Counted from the stretch's first letter, positions 7,390-16,717 are shown. The stretch is DNA of 64,000 nucleotides from Agrobacterium fabrum (GCA_003241215.1 QFOL01000001.1:1-64000), one strand, 5' to 3'. Made by a program: numbers and translations. The notes: a model not told the origin generated them from the letters alone.

Positions 7390-8931
7390 TCAGTCCTTCT
7401 TCGGGATGCCAAAGATGTAATAGCGAATGCCGATCACCGGCGATGAGGGATAGGTGTAGGAAACGGAGTAGCTGCCGCCGCCATTGTTGATGACGCGAGC
7501 GTAAGCAGCGGCCCCTGCGAAGGTCGAAAAGACCGCCGCGTTTGGCTGGATCGTCACATAGGAACTGTCGCCCGAATCTCTCCACGAGAAACCGACGGTC
7601 GGATGACGCACACGGTACTTGGCGGTGATCGGCGGGCGGATCATCTTGGAATAGGAATTGTCGCCGCCGTTTTCTCCGCCATAGCCGGAATGCACCGTCA
7701 TGTAGCGGACGATTGGATAGAAGTTCGTCGTGTCGATCGCGATCGCCGTATTCTGCGCGCCGCCGCCTACACCGAAATATCCCTGCGCAAGCATTGAGAT
7801 TGCGGGCCAGCGGCTGTCGATGACGATATCGGCAAAGGCAGGCGGATTGCCGGCACCTGGCCGCAGGAACTGGATAACGTCTTCGCCATTCTCTTCGAAC
7901 ATGCGGAAGACATCATTATCGCCGGCCGTGGGCGGCGTCTGGTCGAAAGCCACGACCATGAAGCGTGCCCGGCATGCGCCATTCGGATTGCTGAAATAGA
8001 GACGATTGCCGGCGATGCGCCAGTCCGCGCCGCTCTGGGCTTCGTGCGGGTTGGCGGGATAGACGATGGTGCTGCCGGTGTAGAAGTTGACGATGCACAT
8101 GGTGCCATCAGGAACGGCCATCGGCAGCACGTATTCCGAACCACCCGAGGGCACAACGATGTCATCGGCCGCCACGATCTTTGTCGGGCGGTTGCTGCTG
8201 TCGAAAGCGAGTTGGGTTCCAAAGGCCGTATCGACGTTATAGCCGGGCTTTGCGACCTTCAGGCCCGTACTGTCGAGATTGACCGCGTAATGTTCCGGGT
8301 TGGGTGGTAATGGCTGCGCATCGACGATGCCGGCCTCGTCACCGGGCAGGTTCCACACAACGAGCTCGTTGGTCAGGTAGTTATAGTTACCCGAGTTGAC
8401 CGACCCGAAGACGTTGGAAAGCGCCAGTATATCGCCGAAGGTGCGGTAATTATTATCAACGAGGGTCCGGTTGTTGAGCTTCCAGCCGAATTCCGATTGA
8501 TCGTTGAGCGGCATCACCGTGGCAATGCGTTCGCCACGGCTTTCATACCCGTAGCTGCTGAGGATCGAGCGGGCGTTGACATAGTAATTGTCCGTGGTCC
8601 TCCGGACGAGGACATCGAACAGCGGCAGGGTGTAGTTCAGGCCGGGAAAATAGGCTGCGCGATAAAACACCCGGTTCTGCGCAACGCCACTCGGATAGCG
8701 CCAGCTGCGCATCGTGAAGTTATCATTGCCGGCGCCGGGCGGATGATTGTAATCCCCGCCTCGGTAGGGCTGGGTGTCCCGGCCGGCAATCTTCGCCTGG
8801 ACGGCAAATTTGGAATTGTAGAGGAATGCGCCCAACGTGCTGTCATGGGTCATGGCCGGGTCGTAACTGCCCTTGGTGATCTTCAGGCTTTCGACGCCTT
8901 CGTAATCGGATCCAATGTGAATTTCGGTCAT
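7390..8931 (-). CDS. Tail fibre / tip-associated structural protein, 513 aa
   Basis: A 513-residue beta-rich protein rich in Tyr, Asn and Gly (for example VNSGNYNYLTNELVVWNLPG), typical of virion tip or fibre components that follow the central tail-tip gene in siphovirus tails. The C-terminal third contains SVSYTYPSSPVIGIRYYIFGIPKKD. No enzymatic motif or transmembrane helix is seen. It overlaps the J-like gene by ATGA and is followed after 2 nt by the collagen-bearing fibre gene, so all three should be made stoichiometrically. The assignment rests mainly on context and composition. Confidence 0.72.
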   Translation of the reverse strand: MTEIHIGSDYEGVESLKITKGSYDPAMTHDSTLGAFLYNSKFAVQAKIAGRDTQPYRGGDYNHPPGAGNDNFTMRSWRYPSGVAQNRVFYRAAYFPGLNYTLPLFDVLVRRTTDNYYVNARSILSSYGYESRGERIATVMPLNDQSEFGWKLNNRTLVDNNYRTFGDILALSNVFGSVNSGNYNYLTNELVVWNLPGDEAGIVDAQPLPPNPEHYAVNLDSTGLKVAKPGYNVDTAFGTQLAFDSSNRPTKIVAADDIVVPSGGSEYVLPMAVPDGTMCIVNFYTGSTIVYPANPHEAQSGADWRIAGNRLYFSNPNGACRARFMVVAFDQTPPTAGDNDVFRMFEENGEDVIQFLRPGAGNPPAFADIVIDSRWPAISMLAQGYFGVGGGAQNTAIAIDTTNFYPIVRYMTVHSGYGGENGGDNSYSKMIRPPITAKYRVRHPTVGFSWRDSGDSSYVTIQPNAAVFSTFAGAAAYARVINNGGGSYSVSYTYPSSPVIGIRYYIFGIPKKD

Positions 8932-11492
8932 GAGCGAATCCTTATCCGCCCATTCTTGATGTCGATCGTCATCTTGCCGTTGTTGCCTTCGATAAGGCCC
9001 GCTCTGATGGTTCCGATATCGGCGACAGCGAGCTTTGCGCCTTCTTCGCCGAAGGTGAACACGCCCTGACCGCCAGAGCCGTCCGGAGCGACGATTATAA
9101 AGCGGTCGGCATAGTGGATTTCGCGGGTCTTCAACTGGCCGCCGTCGAGATACGCTTCGAGAAGGATTGCGCCGAGCGCGGCCTGTTCGCCCTTTCTGGC
9201 TCGAACACCGATTTCAACGTTGGCCAGTTCGTCATCTTCAGTGTTGGCCTTCATCGAAAGGTAGCCTTCCGCCAGCACGTTCCCCATCTCGGCACGGACG
9301 GCCGAGAGACGGCGGGCCATGGCGCCTTCAGCCGTCACGCGGGTTTCGCGCTCATCAATGACGCTGGCGATCGCACCGCCCAGCTGCGAACTCAGCACGT
9401 CGCGGTCGAGCTTGGCGTCGATGTCGCTGGAAACGACGGACATCGACAGGCTTTCCACCTTGCCCGCCAGCTGGTCCATCTGATGTTGCATTTCCATGAT
9501 GCGGTTTTTGACATCGTCGCGAACCTGCCCGAGGCCTACCGTCACATCAGAGCCATCAATGTTCGGCGTCCGGACCGGAAGCCAACCGCCCCATTCGGTC
9601 TGGCGGTTCGATGCCGGCACGAATTTGCCGCGCGCCTGATAGTCGGCATTGCCGGCCAGAACCGCATTCAAAACCCACGCATAAGGCGGCTCATAAATGA
9701 CGGTGCTGTCGCCGCTGTCGAAAACGAGTTCGTCGGTGGCGGTCAGTTTCACCTGGACGCGCACATAGCTGACATCGTCCTGGTTGGGGGCGCAACGTAC
9801 CTCGATCGACGGATAACGTGGGTTGCCGTTGGCGTCCGGAAGCGTGGCCGGAAACACCTGCCAGCCATACATGGGCTGCGGCGGTACCGGAACGGGACCG
9901 ATCCAGCCGATAACGGGCGGCACGATGATCGACGGCGGGTCAAAGTCGGACGGATCGATTTCCTTGATGACGACGCGCTGCAGGCGGCCGGGCATCGGGA
10001 TTGCCCGCACAACCAGAAACTTCTTGTTCGAATAGCCGTTTTCGTCGCTTGACCATGCAACCGGGTCATTCGGCTCCAGTGCGGCCGCGTTGGGTGGCAG
10101 CGTGAATTCATGGGTGCGCCAGCGCTGTTCGTCCAGGATCATTGCCGAGGTGAGCGACTGCACCTGGGCGGAGATGAACACGGCGTCGAAGCGGAAGGCG
10201 ACAGCCAGGCGCTCGCCATCATCACGGGCGAGCAACTCGGGCGATGATTGCTCTGCGGCATCCCTGTCGGCCCAGCGCTGCGCCGGTTCCGGGTAAACGC
10301 CGGTGATGGTGTTGTGGGTGGCCGCGATAGTTGGGAACGGCTCAAAGTCCTGGTCGGAAGTAACGACGATTTCCCGATCGGTAAAGCTGTAGACGGCTGC
10401 GCCTGGCGCACCGATCAGCGCCTTGATCCGGCCGCCCACTTCCGCCAGCCGGCCGCTGCAACCGAGCCGCAAATCTTCGATGACATCGAGACCATCACGA
10501 TCGACAGATACTTCCAGCCCGCCCCGGAACTGGCGACGGCCGCCGCCCATGTCGCGGTCGGCTTCGTTCAGTGCTGCGATCCACGAGGAGACCGGGAAAC
10601 GGTAGGAGGAAAAGTTTCGGCCGCCATGAACCCACCGGCCGCCGTAGTAGATACCGCGCGCGATGTTGTAGATCATCTGCGGCAGGTTATCGCTGGCTTC
10701 CCATGTTGCGGGATCGTGCCAGCGGTGCGGACCATTGCCGCCGACGCTACTGTCCTTGCGCAGATCATAGAGGCGCATTGGCCGCGGCTGATAAAGTCCC
10801 TGCGGAAAACCGTTGCGGAACAGTTCCTCGTGGCGACGGGCGGTGATGATGACGATCTGGCAACCACGGCCGATCATCGTGTCCTTGTAAGGTCGTTCTG
10901 CCCGGCCGGCGAAGCGCGACAGCAAAAAGCTGTCGGCCGTGGCCTGCGATCCATCGAGATACTTGATCCAGAGATAGTCGGTGCCGTCCTTTCGGAACTG
11001 CGCGACGGGATAACCACGGCCGTCCGGATGCGGTTCATTCCAGAGGATCGTGCCGGCCGTGTCACCGAACCAGGCGGCGTCCAGCCCCTGCGGACCGGCA
11101 TAGGACGGCAGGCAGGAAAGCGCTATGACTTCGGTGATGTAAGCGTTCGGGGTGTTTGCTTCCTCGCCCCAACTGCCAATGTAGGCGCGGCCGCCAGCCG
11201 TTGCCCTGGTGCCGATCAGATAGGAGCGCGGGTTGCTTTCTCCCATCTGGATCGAAAGCTTGACGCCGCCGGTGCTCTGCTGGTTCTTGCGGGCTTCGCG
11301 CCGCGCCTTCGCCTGCTGGTAAAGCGACAGGCCGACATTGATGGCAAGGCCGATGGCGAGCTTGACGAAGGTGCCGGCAGACAGGATCGAGCCGGCAATG
11401 CTTCCGACAAGACCGAAGACCGGCGCGGCCTTAACGGCCGTCGCGGCAATCAGAAGAAATGCGAGTGTCCATAAAAGGCGCTTCAAGGCCAT
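8928..11492 (-). CDS. Central tail-tip protein (lambda gpJ-like)
   Basis: An 854-residue tail-tip hub protein. The N-terminal hydrophobic stretch (LLWTLAFLLIAATAVKA, then AIGLAINVGLSLYQQA) followed by a basic segment is common to J-like tip proteins of this group. The middle carries phage-tail repeats and an Fn3-like region (around IIVPPVIGWIGPVPVPPQP). The C-terminal 250 residues form a coiled coil (DDVKNRIMEMQHQMDQLAGK) ending in a fibre-attachment domain. The ATG at 11492, one base after the previous stop, is used; the 53-residue upstream extension is shadow. It would penetrate or contact the outer membrane at DNA injection. Confidence 0.85.
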   Translation of the reverse strand: MALKRLLWTLAFLLIAATAVKAAPVFGLVGSIAGSILSAGTFVKLAIGLAINVGLSLYQQAKARREARKNQQSTGGVKLSIQMGESNPRSYLIGTRATAGGRAYIGSWGEEANTPNAYITEVIALSCLPSYAGPQGLDAAWFGDTAGTILWNEPHPDGRGYPVAQFRKDGTDYLWIKYLDGSQATADSFLLSRFAGRAERPYKDTMIGRGCQIVIITARRHEELFRNGFPQGLYQPRPMRLYDLRKDSSVGGNGPHRWHDPATWEASDNLPQMIYNIARGIYYGGRWVHGGRNFSSYRFPVSSWIAALNEADRDMGGGRRQFRGGLEVSVDRDGLDVIEDLRLGCSGRLAEVGGRIKALIGAPGAAVYSFTDREIVVTSDQDFEPFPTIAATHNTITGVYPEPAQRWADRDAAEQSSPELLARDDGERLAVAFRFDAVFISAQVQSLTSAMILDEQRWRTHEFTLPPNAAALEPNDPVAWSSDENGYSNKKFLVVRAIPMPGRLQRVVIKEIDPSDFDPPSIIVPPVIGWIGPVPVPPQPMYGWQVFPATLPDANGNPRYPSIEVRCAPNQDDVSYVRVQVKLTATDELVFDSGDSTVIYEPPYAWVLNAVLAGNADYQARGKFVPASNRQTEWGGWLPVRTPNIDGSDVTVGLGQVRDDVKNRIMEMQHQMDQLAGKVESLSMSVVSSDIDAKLDRDVLSSQLGGAIASVIDERETRVTAEGAMARRLSAVRAEMGNVLAEGYLSMKANTEDDELANVEIGVRARKGEQAALGAILLEAYLDGGQLKTREIHYADRFIIVAPDGSGGQGVFTFGEEGAKLAVADIGTIRAGLIEGNNGKMTIDIKNGRIRIRS

Positions 11493-11493
11493 T

Positions 11494-11919
11494 CTAACCC
11501 ACCTTGAAACACATGGCAGCATCGAGCAGATCGACCGTACCGATGCCCGTTTCGCCAAGAACAAAAATGCGCTCGCCGTTGACGACGCCGAGCGCATGAC
11601 CGATCGGCCTGCCGACATCGATGGCGGCGATATCGCCCACGCGGGCCTCACTCGGATGGATCACTGGCAGCATCGATGCGACCAGTTCGCCGAGCGTTTC
11701 GAAGCCGAGTTCGCGGATAAGACGGGCAGCGCTGGCGGCGTCGTGATAACGGCCGACGACAAAGCCGGTCAGGTCAACACCGGTCTGTGCCCTGACGAGG
11801 CGGCCGGCAAGGCCGGGGCCGCAATCGTGATCGTACCAGGCAAACGGCTTCGCCTTGATGTCGTCGATGGCGGTTTCGAATTGCCGTCTCCAGTTGGGCA
11901 AGCGGGTGAGCTGGATCAT
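11494..11919 (-). CDS. Tail assembly peptidase-like protein (NlpC/P60-like, DUF6950 type)
   Basis: A 141-residue protein in the place where siphovirus and gene-transfer-agent tails encode an NlpC/P60-type peptidase. FAWYDHDCGPGLAGRLV holds the Cys at the N-terminus of a helix, and later SEARVGDIAAIDVG and PIGHALGVVNG provide the beta-strand and a His, the arrangement of papain-like cell-wall peptidases. Probably a tail-tip murein hydrolase or assembly factor. The ATG at 11919 overlaps the previous stop codon (ATGA). Confidence 0.72.
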   Translation of the reverse strand: MIQLTRLPNWRRQFETAIDDIKAKPFAWYDHDCGPGLAGRLVRAQTGVDLTGFVVGRYHDAASAARLIRELGFETLGELVASMLPVIHPSEARVGDIAAIDVGRPIGHALGVVNGERIFVLGETGIGTVDLLDAAMCFKVG

Positions 11920-12539
11920 TTCGTCCCCCACGGAATTTCCCAGGTTTCGATCTGGCCGGCGTAAATGTAGAATTCGTCGTTGTCGCGCAGGCGCTGCGCC
12001 TCATAGGAGGTCTTTTCCGGATTGGTGCGTTCGAGCATGCGCATGACTTCCGAAACGATCTTCAGCGTAGCTTTTCCCTGACCGCCTACGCGCGGCACCT
12101 TGACCGGAGCGCCATCGACAATGCCGATGAAAACCGGTTCTTCAGCTGCTGCCGGCATGCCGTTATCAGGACGCAAGGTGATGTCGTGGATTTCGACGTA
12201 GGCGCGGTGCGCGTCATATTCGCGGGTGACCTTGCGGGCGACATCGGCAATCTTCGATAGGTCGATCGTTACCGTCTGGACCGTAAAATCAGACACACGC
12301 GGAATATCGCTAATCTGAAGCAGGTTGCCGCCCCCATAGTAGGGCCGCGTCACGGTCGTTCCGTTCTCGCCCTCGATGACGGTCAGCCCGACATCTTCAT
12401 CACCGTTCCAGACGCCGAAACCTTCTTTCAGGCCGGTCTGGCGGTTCTTCACGACGATCCAGACGGCCTTCCGGTCGATCAGGCTGTCGTCTTTCACGTT
12501 GTTGAGGATCTCGGTGATTTCGAAAGGTTGGTTTCTCAT
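11916..12539 (-). CDS. Tail protein between distal tail protein and peptidase, 207 aa
   Basis: A 207-residue soluble protein, MRNQPFEITEILNNVKDDSL..., lying between a distal-tail-like gene and the NlpC-like gene, the slot of lambda gpL or the DUF2163 hub protein. The sequence has even beta periodicity and no cysteine cluster, so an iron-sulfur gpL is not supported. ATG at 12539 starts one base after the preceding stop codon and has an AGGCTG-type weak ribosome site; the upstream extension to 12581 is rejected. Confidence 0.7.
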   Translation of the reverse strand: MRNQPFEITEILNNVKDDSLIDRKAVWIVVKNRQTGLKEGFGVWNGDEDVGLTVIEGENGTTVTRPYYGGGNLLQISDIPRVSDFTVQTVTIDLSKIADVARKVTREYDAHRAYVEIHDITLRPDNGMPAAAEEPVFIGIVDGAPVKVPRVGGQGKATLKIVSEVMRMLERTNPEKTSYEAQRLRDNDEFYIYAGQIETWEIPWGTK

Positions 12540-12540
12540 A

Positions 12541-13191
12541 TCAGCCTCTCTTTTTCTGGAGTGCGGTAAAGCCGGCGCCATCGGTTACCGATCGGCGTGC
12601 CGTGCCGGGCTTGTGGGTGGTGGGCTGGATGATCATGGCGCAGGCCGGGCGGGCGAGCGTGACGGGCGCACCAATGACAAGCGACATCGGCAGGCGCGGA
12701 AACACGCGGATGTCGGCAATGCCGCCCAGCGTGCCGATCACATCCTGCGAAACCTCGACGAAGGCGTAACGCGGCGCTTCCTCGGTGCCGTAAACGATCT
12801 GTATCTTGTCGCCTTCGGTTAGAACGTAATTTGCCGGCAGGCCCGCGACCTGGGCGACATAGCGGTTGGCGGTTCCGCGAATGGTGACGGTTGCGCCGGC
12901 GACGATCGAGCCGTTCGGATCGGCGGCCGGGAATGGCGAAAGCGGGTCGATCAGCAGGAAAGACTGCTTTGCGCCTTCCAGCGCCCGTATGCGGGCGGCC
13001 ACGCGCTTGAGCTCGGCATGCAGGCCACGCCCAAGCGTGACATTCGCCCGCCAGAACGGGTCGGCCAGTTCGGCCTGCCAGAGATCGCCGTGGCCATCGC
13101 CCGACAGTTCGTCATTGCGCTGGATATCCCATTCAACCGATGCGATCGGCAGAATGTCGTTGATACGGGATAGGGCAAGGGGAGCAGCCAT
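12541..13191 (-). CDS. Tail protein downstream of the tape measure, 216 aa
   Basis: A 216-residue protein directly after the tape measure gene, the position of the distal tail protein/lambda gpM. N-terminal residues (MAAPLALSRINDILPIASVEWDIQ...) and the following beta-rich region, including GATVTIRGTANRYVAQVAGL, suggest a ring-forming tail protein. The start codon overlaps the tape measure stop by one base (TGATG). Identity is inferred from synteny; no motif is decisive. Confidence 0.7.
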   Translation of the reverse strand: MAAPLALSRINDILPIASVEWDIQRNDELSGDGHGDLWQAELADPFWRANVTLGRGLHAELKRVAARIRALEGAKQSFLLIDPLSPFPAADPNGSIVAGATVTIRGTANRYVAQVAGLPANYVLTEGDKIQIVYGTEEAPRYAFVEVSQDVIGTLGGIADIRVFPRLPMSLVIGAPVTLARPACAMIIQPTTHKPGTARRSVTDGAGFTALQKKRG

Positions 13192-15701
13192 CAGCGCAAC
13201 CTCGGATCGGCGTTGATCTGCGCGATGCGGTTCGGCATGTCGCGGTCATAGCTTTCGACAATCGACATCGCGATTTCCGGGGCGTCCTCGGCGACGATCT
13301 GCTTGACGATCGGGATGATGTTGCCGCTTTCGTCGACCGACAGGCCGAGTTTGATGGCAAGCTCGATACGCTGCGCCGTGGCGCTGGCGGCCGCCGCCTG
13401 CTTTGACGACATCAGCGGCGAAACGTCGGCAGAGACGCCGAGGCGGCCGGATGCATCGCGGGTCAGCGGCATGATCGCCTCGGGGCCGGCTTCGCCCATC
13501 AGGCCCGTGCCCTTGGCGAATGCGAACATCGTGGGTTTGTTCACGACCTGGTTCGAATAGCCATGAATACCGTCAAGGAAGGTGGCACCCTTGGCGTAGA
13601 GGCCGCCCGGCGCTGAAGGAAATGCGCCCTTGCCGCCACCGAACAGACTGCCGAGGCCGCCGAGCAAACCGCTGAAAAGACCGCCGCCAGAACCGCTCGA
13701 TGCGCTGGATACGCTAAACATGCTGTTCAGAACATCGTTCATGAGCGTGTCGGCGATGCGCTGAAGCGCTTTCACGCCGGCGTTGCCGAAAGCCTCCCAG
13801 ACGCTTTCGCCCTGGCGCAGACCGTCAAAGAAGGTCGACGTGAATTCGCCGGCGAGATCTCGCGCATATTGCAGCTGGTAATTCGTCCGGATCAGGCCGG
13901 CCTCGTAGCTGTCGAAATCGACCGGCAGACCCGAAGAACGCAATGCGCCCGCGATCTGCTGGTCCATAGAGGACCGGCCCATCTGCTCGCGTTCAAAGAG
14001 TAAATCGGCCTTCAGCTTGGCGGAAGCCGCCGCCTCGGCGTACTTCTTGAAGGCGTCTACGCGGCTGTTGATCGCCTCGATCTGTTTGGCCGAAAGCGAG
14101 CGGCCTTTTTCCTCGGACTGCTGAAGGAGGTCGAGCTTGAAGCGCAATGCGTCGGCCGCAACGCCGGTCTGGCCGGCAAGCTCGGCTTCAAGCTTCATCT
14201 GGGCAACGCGATCATCGGCCGTCTTGATCAGGTCGCGGTAGGCGTTGGCGGTCGAGGTGGCGGCGCGCTCGGCGGTGCGATCGCGATCGCCAAGAGTTAC
14301 GGGCTTTGCCCCGGGGAGCGGGACTTTGGTCTGATTTCCGTCGGAATTGATGACGGTTGGGTTTTGATTGTCGACCCGCCGCAAAGCGTCCTGATAAGCG
14401 CCATAGGCATCGTCGCGTTGTTCGCGGTTCCGTGCGTTCGAAAGGGCCGTCTGATATAGCCTGCGGGCATTTTCAGCATCCGTCATAGCAGGCATCGCTA
14501 TGCCCGCAAGTTCGCGAAGAGCCTTGTTCAACTCTTGAACGGCCGCGACCTGATTCTGAGCATTTCCGCCGATGAGGCCGATCTGCTGCACCATGCCAGG
14601 AATGGCACGGGCCGTTTCAACCACGCCTTCATCCTTGAAATCACGCATTTCCTTGGCGAGCGTCCGAAGTCCTTCGGGCACTTCACTATTTCCAGCGATG
14701 CGAGCCATGGCGTCTCGGAACCGCAGAATGTCCGGTTCTCCGCCACGGATAGATTCGCGAAGATCGATGAACGCCTGCCGCCACTGCTTCACGACCGCCG
14801 TGTCAGTGTCCTTAACAAACGGCGTTATCATCGGAGAATAGGTGCTTCGGGCGGTCGCCGCTTCTGTAATCAGATCGCGGGCGTCCTGAAGGCGATCGCG
14901 TATATCAACAAGAGTGCCGGACATACCTTCATTCACGTACTCCCGAAGTCCGGAGGCTGCCTCACCATAACGCTCTTTGAGTGACCGGACCGTCTCCGCG
15001 TGCCCTTTCAGGATTTCGTCGGCTGACTTCGCGCCTTCTTCCGCCGAGGTGAAATACTGAATAGCAAATGCCGTCGCTCCGACTGCCGCAACTGATATCA
15101 ACGACCATGGCGAGATGAGTGACATGAAGGCGTCACGAAGACCCTGAGCCTTGTTCTCCATACTTCCCATGACGCTAGCGACTTGCGGGCCTTGCTGCAG
15201 GGCCACCGTCCACCACGGCATAAATGCGCCAGTCGTGATGATATCCTGCGCCTGAAAGGCAAGATTAGCCGTCTGGAAACGCTGGTTATTGCTGTTCGCC
15301 GGCGTTTCCGTAATGGCCTTGTTTCGACCCTTGATCGCATCAATGCTGGCAAGCGTCGAGCGACGGTTACGGTCAAGCGCAGCGGTCATCTCATCGGCAG
15401 AGAGTGCACCCGCAGAATGGGCGCTACGGATTTCCAACTGCGCCTGCTTGTACTGCATAATGACCGCGTAGAGCGGGCTATATTTGGCGCGCAGCCGGTC
15501 CAACTCGGCGCCGGTCGAATTGCTGTTAGATGGCGTGCGCAGACCTTCGCCGGCTGCTTTCTTCAGTTTTTCCAGTTGTGTGGCAGTTTGGTCGGCGGCC
15601 GTACCGATCGAGGCGACGGCCTGGCTGCTTTCAGCCGCACCTTGTTTAGCCTGGCTGGCATCGATCTCGACGCGTGCGGATATCTTGAGAGGATTGCCCA
15701 T
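13191..15701 (-). CDS. Tail tape measure protein
   Basis: An 836-residue protein that sets tail length and is ejected with the DNA. It is rich in Ala, Gln and charged heptads (IDASQAKQGAAESSQAVASIG...), has a hydrophobic membrane-active segment near residues 195-212 (LISPWSLISVAAVGATAFAIQYF), and a Gly-rich C-terminal region (SGSGGGLFSGLLGGLGSLFGGG) followed by AGPEAIMPLTRDASGRLGV, a hallmark ending of tape measures of this group. It follows the two tail-assembly chaperone reading frames, as in siphoviruses. By comparison with lambda (853 residues for a 135-nm tail) a tail of similar length is expected. Confidence 0.92.
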   Translation of the reverse strand: MGNPLKISARVEIDASQAKQGAAESSQAVASIGTAADQTATQLEKLKKAAGEGLRTPSNSNSTGAELDRLRAKYSPLYAVIMQYKQAQLEIRSAHSAGALSADEMTAALDRNRRSTLASIDAIKGRNKAITETPANSNNQRFQTANLAFQAQDIITTGAFMPWWTVALQQGPQVASVMGSMENKAQGLRDAFMSLISPWSLISVAAVGATAFAIQYFTSAEEGAKSADEILKGHAETVRSLKERYGEAASGLREYVNEGMSGTLVDIRDRLQDARDLITEAATARSTYSPMITPFVKDTDTAVVKQWRQAFIDLRESIRGGEPDILRFRDAMARIAGNSEVPEGLRTLAKEMRDFKDEGVVETARAIPGMVQQIGLIGGNAQNQVAAVQELNKALRELAGIAMPAMTDAENARRLYQTALSNARNREQRDDAYGAYQDALRRVDNQNPTVINSDGNQTKVPLPGAKPVTLGDRDRTAERAATSTANAYRDLIKTADDRVAQMKLEAELAGQTGVAADALRFKLDLLQQSEEKGRSLSAKQIEAINSRVDAFKKYAEAAASAKLKADLLFEREQMGRSSMDQQIAGALRSSGLPVDFDSYEAGLIRTNYQLQYARDLAGEFTSTFFDGLRQGESVWEAFGNAGVKALQRIADTLMNDVLNSMFSVSSASSGSGGGLFSGLLGGLGSLFGGGKGAFPSAPGGLYAKGATFLDGIHGYSNQVVNKPTMFAFAKGTGLMGEAGPEAIMPLTRDASGRLGVSADVSPLMSSKQAAAASATAQRIELAIKLGLSVDESGNIIPIVKQIVAEDAPEIAMSIVESYDRDMPNRIAQINADPRLR

Positions 15702-15964
15702 CAGCCATCCACCTCGTTGAGAACGCGCAGCGCGACACCTTCCATGTAACGAAGATCAGCAAAGATATGCGCCGGTGCGCCCATGTCATCGAGGACGAGC
15801 TTGCACGCGGGATAATCGAGGCCAAGCCAGATCAGGCCAGCCAGACCGACAGCAACGCGCCACTGCGTTTCGCAGGCACGTAAGGCAATGTAGCTGTCCC
15901 AGGCACTGGCCATGATCTGGATATCGTCCTCAACTTTTGGTGCGGCCTTGAACTGAACGCCCAT
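15701..15964 (-). CDS. Tail assembly chaperone, downstream frame (DUF1799-like)
   Basis: Open frame resembling DUF1799 tail-assembly proteins, the T part of a G-GT chaperone pair that binds the tape measure. From the ATG at 15964 it gives 87 residues, but no ribosome site precedes this ATG. The frame stays open for 32 more codons upstream, to the -1 slip site at 16057-16066, so the real product is probably the T portion of a fusion of about 259 residues. It overlaps the tape measure start by one base. Confidence 0.75.
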   Translation of the reverse strand: MGVQFKAAPKVEDDIQIMASAWDSYIALRACETQWRVAVGLAGLIWLGLDYPACKLVLDDMGAPAHIFADLRYMEGVALRVLNEVDG

Positions 15965-16056
15965 CTGTTCGAATTGCTTGCGGGCGTCGGCATCGATGGC
16001 GGTGGGCTTGCTCTTGTCGGCACGGCCAAGGCGGGCATGCGCCCAGGCCGTGGCGA

Positions 16057-16066
16057 TTATTTTGAG
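16057..16066 (-). other. Candidate programmed -1 ribosomal frameshift site
   Basis: On the minus strand the upstream chaperone ends TCA AAA TAA. A Lys-tRNA on AAA can slip back one base to another AAA, after which ATA ATC GCC continues in the frame of the downstream chaperone gene, open for 32 codons before its first ATG. The A-site codon at the slip is the stop TAA, which would favour slipping. This follows the widespread G/GT tail-chaperone design. Confidence 0.65.
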
Positions 16067-16479
16067 TTTCCCAGACGGGCCTTGTCTTCGGAGATGGCTT
16101 CCTGATAGGCGCGGCGCAGCGCGTTTTTCACGCGGTTGTGGGCGTAGACCATTTTCAGGGTGTCGGAATTGAACGGGATCGGTTTGTCGTCATCGTCGAC
16201 GATGCCGTGCCAGCCGCGCATCACCTGCGACAGCGCATTGAAATCGTGGGTATCGATCAGCGCCTGAATATCTGCGAGGTCTTTGGTGCTCATGTCCGGC
16301 TTGATCTGCTCGAACAGGGCAACGCGCTCTTTGTCGGTTTCCTTCGCCTGCGCCGGCTCGATGATTGCGAAATGGGCCGTGAACTCGCGTTCGATCAGTT
16401 TGCCGGGCGTGCCCGGGTCGGGCTCCATCACCTTGACCGGCCATTTGAAGGTGAGTTCCGAAGAGAGTTTGAAGGCCAT
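16057..16479 (-). CDS. Tail assembly chaperone, upstream frame (G-like)
   Basis: A 140-residue protein (MAFKLSSELTFKWPVKVMEPD...) located between the tail tube gene cluster and the tape measure, with the composition and length of the G-type tail-assembly chaperone. A good ribosome site (AAGGGA) precedes the ATG. It ends at TAA beside an A-run where -1 slippage would fuse it to the downstream frame. Chaperones of this kind coat the tape measure and recruit tail tube subunits; they are not in the mature virion. Confidence 0.75.
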   Translation of the reverse strand: MAFKLSSELTFKWPVKVMEPDPGTPGKLIEREFTAHFAIIEPAQAKETDKERVALFEQIKPDMSTKDLADIQALIDTHDFNALSQVMRGWHGIVDDDDKPIPFNSDTLKMVYAHNRVKNALRRAYQEAISEDKARLGNSK

Positions 16480-16515
16480 TTGAGTTCCCTTTAAACGCGC
16501 CTCAAAGGCGCAATT

Positions 16516-16704
16516 TCAGTCTCGGATGATGATGCCGCCCTCTACCGGCTGACTGCGGATTTTCGGGCAGGCCTCGTAATTGTGTTTGTTGGAGCCGCAA
16601 TAGGTGCACCGCAGATGAAGCGGCGTTGCGCTGCCGCCCCAAGTTTTGGGGCAGGCTTCGAAGGTGTGGAGCTGGGAGCCGCAATAGGTGCAACGAATGC
16701 GCAT
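16516..16704 (-). CDS. Tandem CCHC zinc-knuckle mini-protein, 62 aa
   Basis: A 62-residue protein made almost entirely of two zinc knuckles: CTYCGSQLHTFEAC (residues 5-18) and CTYCGSNKHNYEAC (residues 33-46), each C-x2-C-x4-H-x4-C, each followed by PK. This exact spacing is that of retroviral nucleocapsid knuckles, which bind single-stranded nucleic acid. A GGAG precedes the ATG. It lies between the tail tube and chaperone genes in the late operon. A nucleic-acid or protein-bridging role is inference; no phage family function is recalled. Confidence 0.8.
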   Translation of the reverse strand: MRIRCTYCGSQLHTFEACPKTWGGSATPLHLRCTYCGSNKHNYEACPKIRSQPVEGGIIIRD

Positions 16705-16717
16705 CGGCTCCGTCCCC

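Noticed and set aside
10248-11474. 408-residue plus-strand open frame inside the tail-tip gene
   Set aside because: Shadow of the J-like gene, no ribosome site and no recognisable domain.
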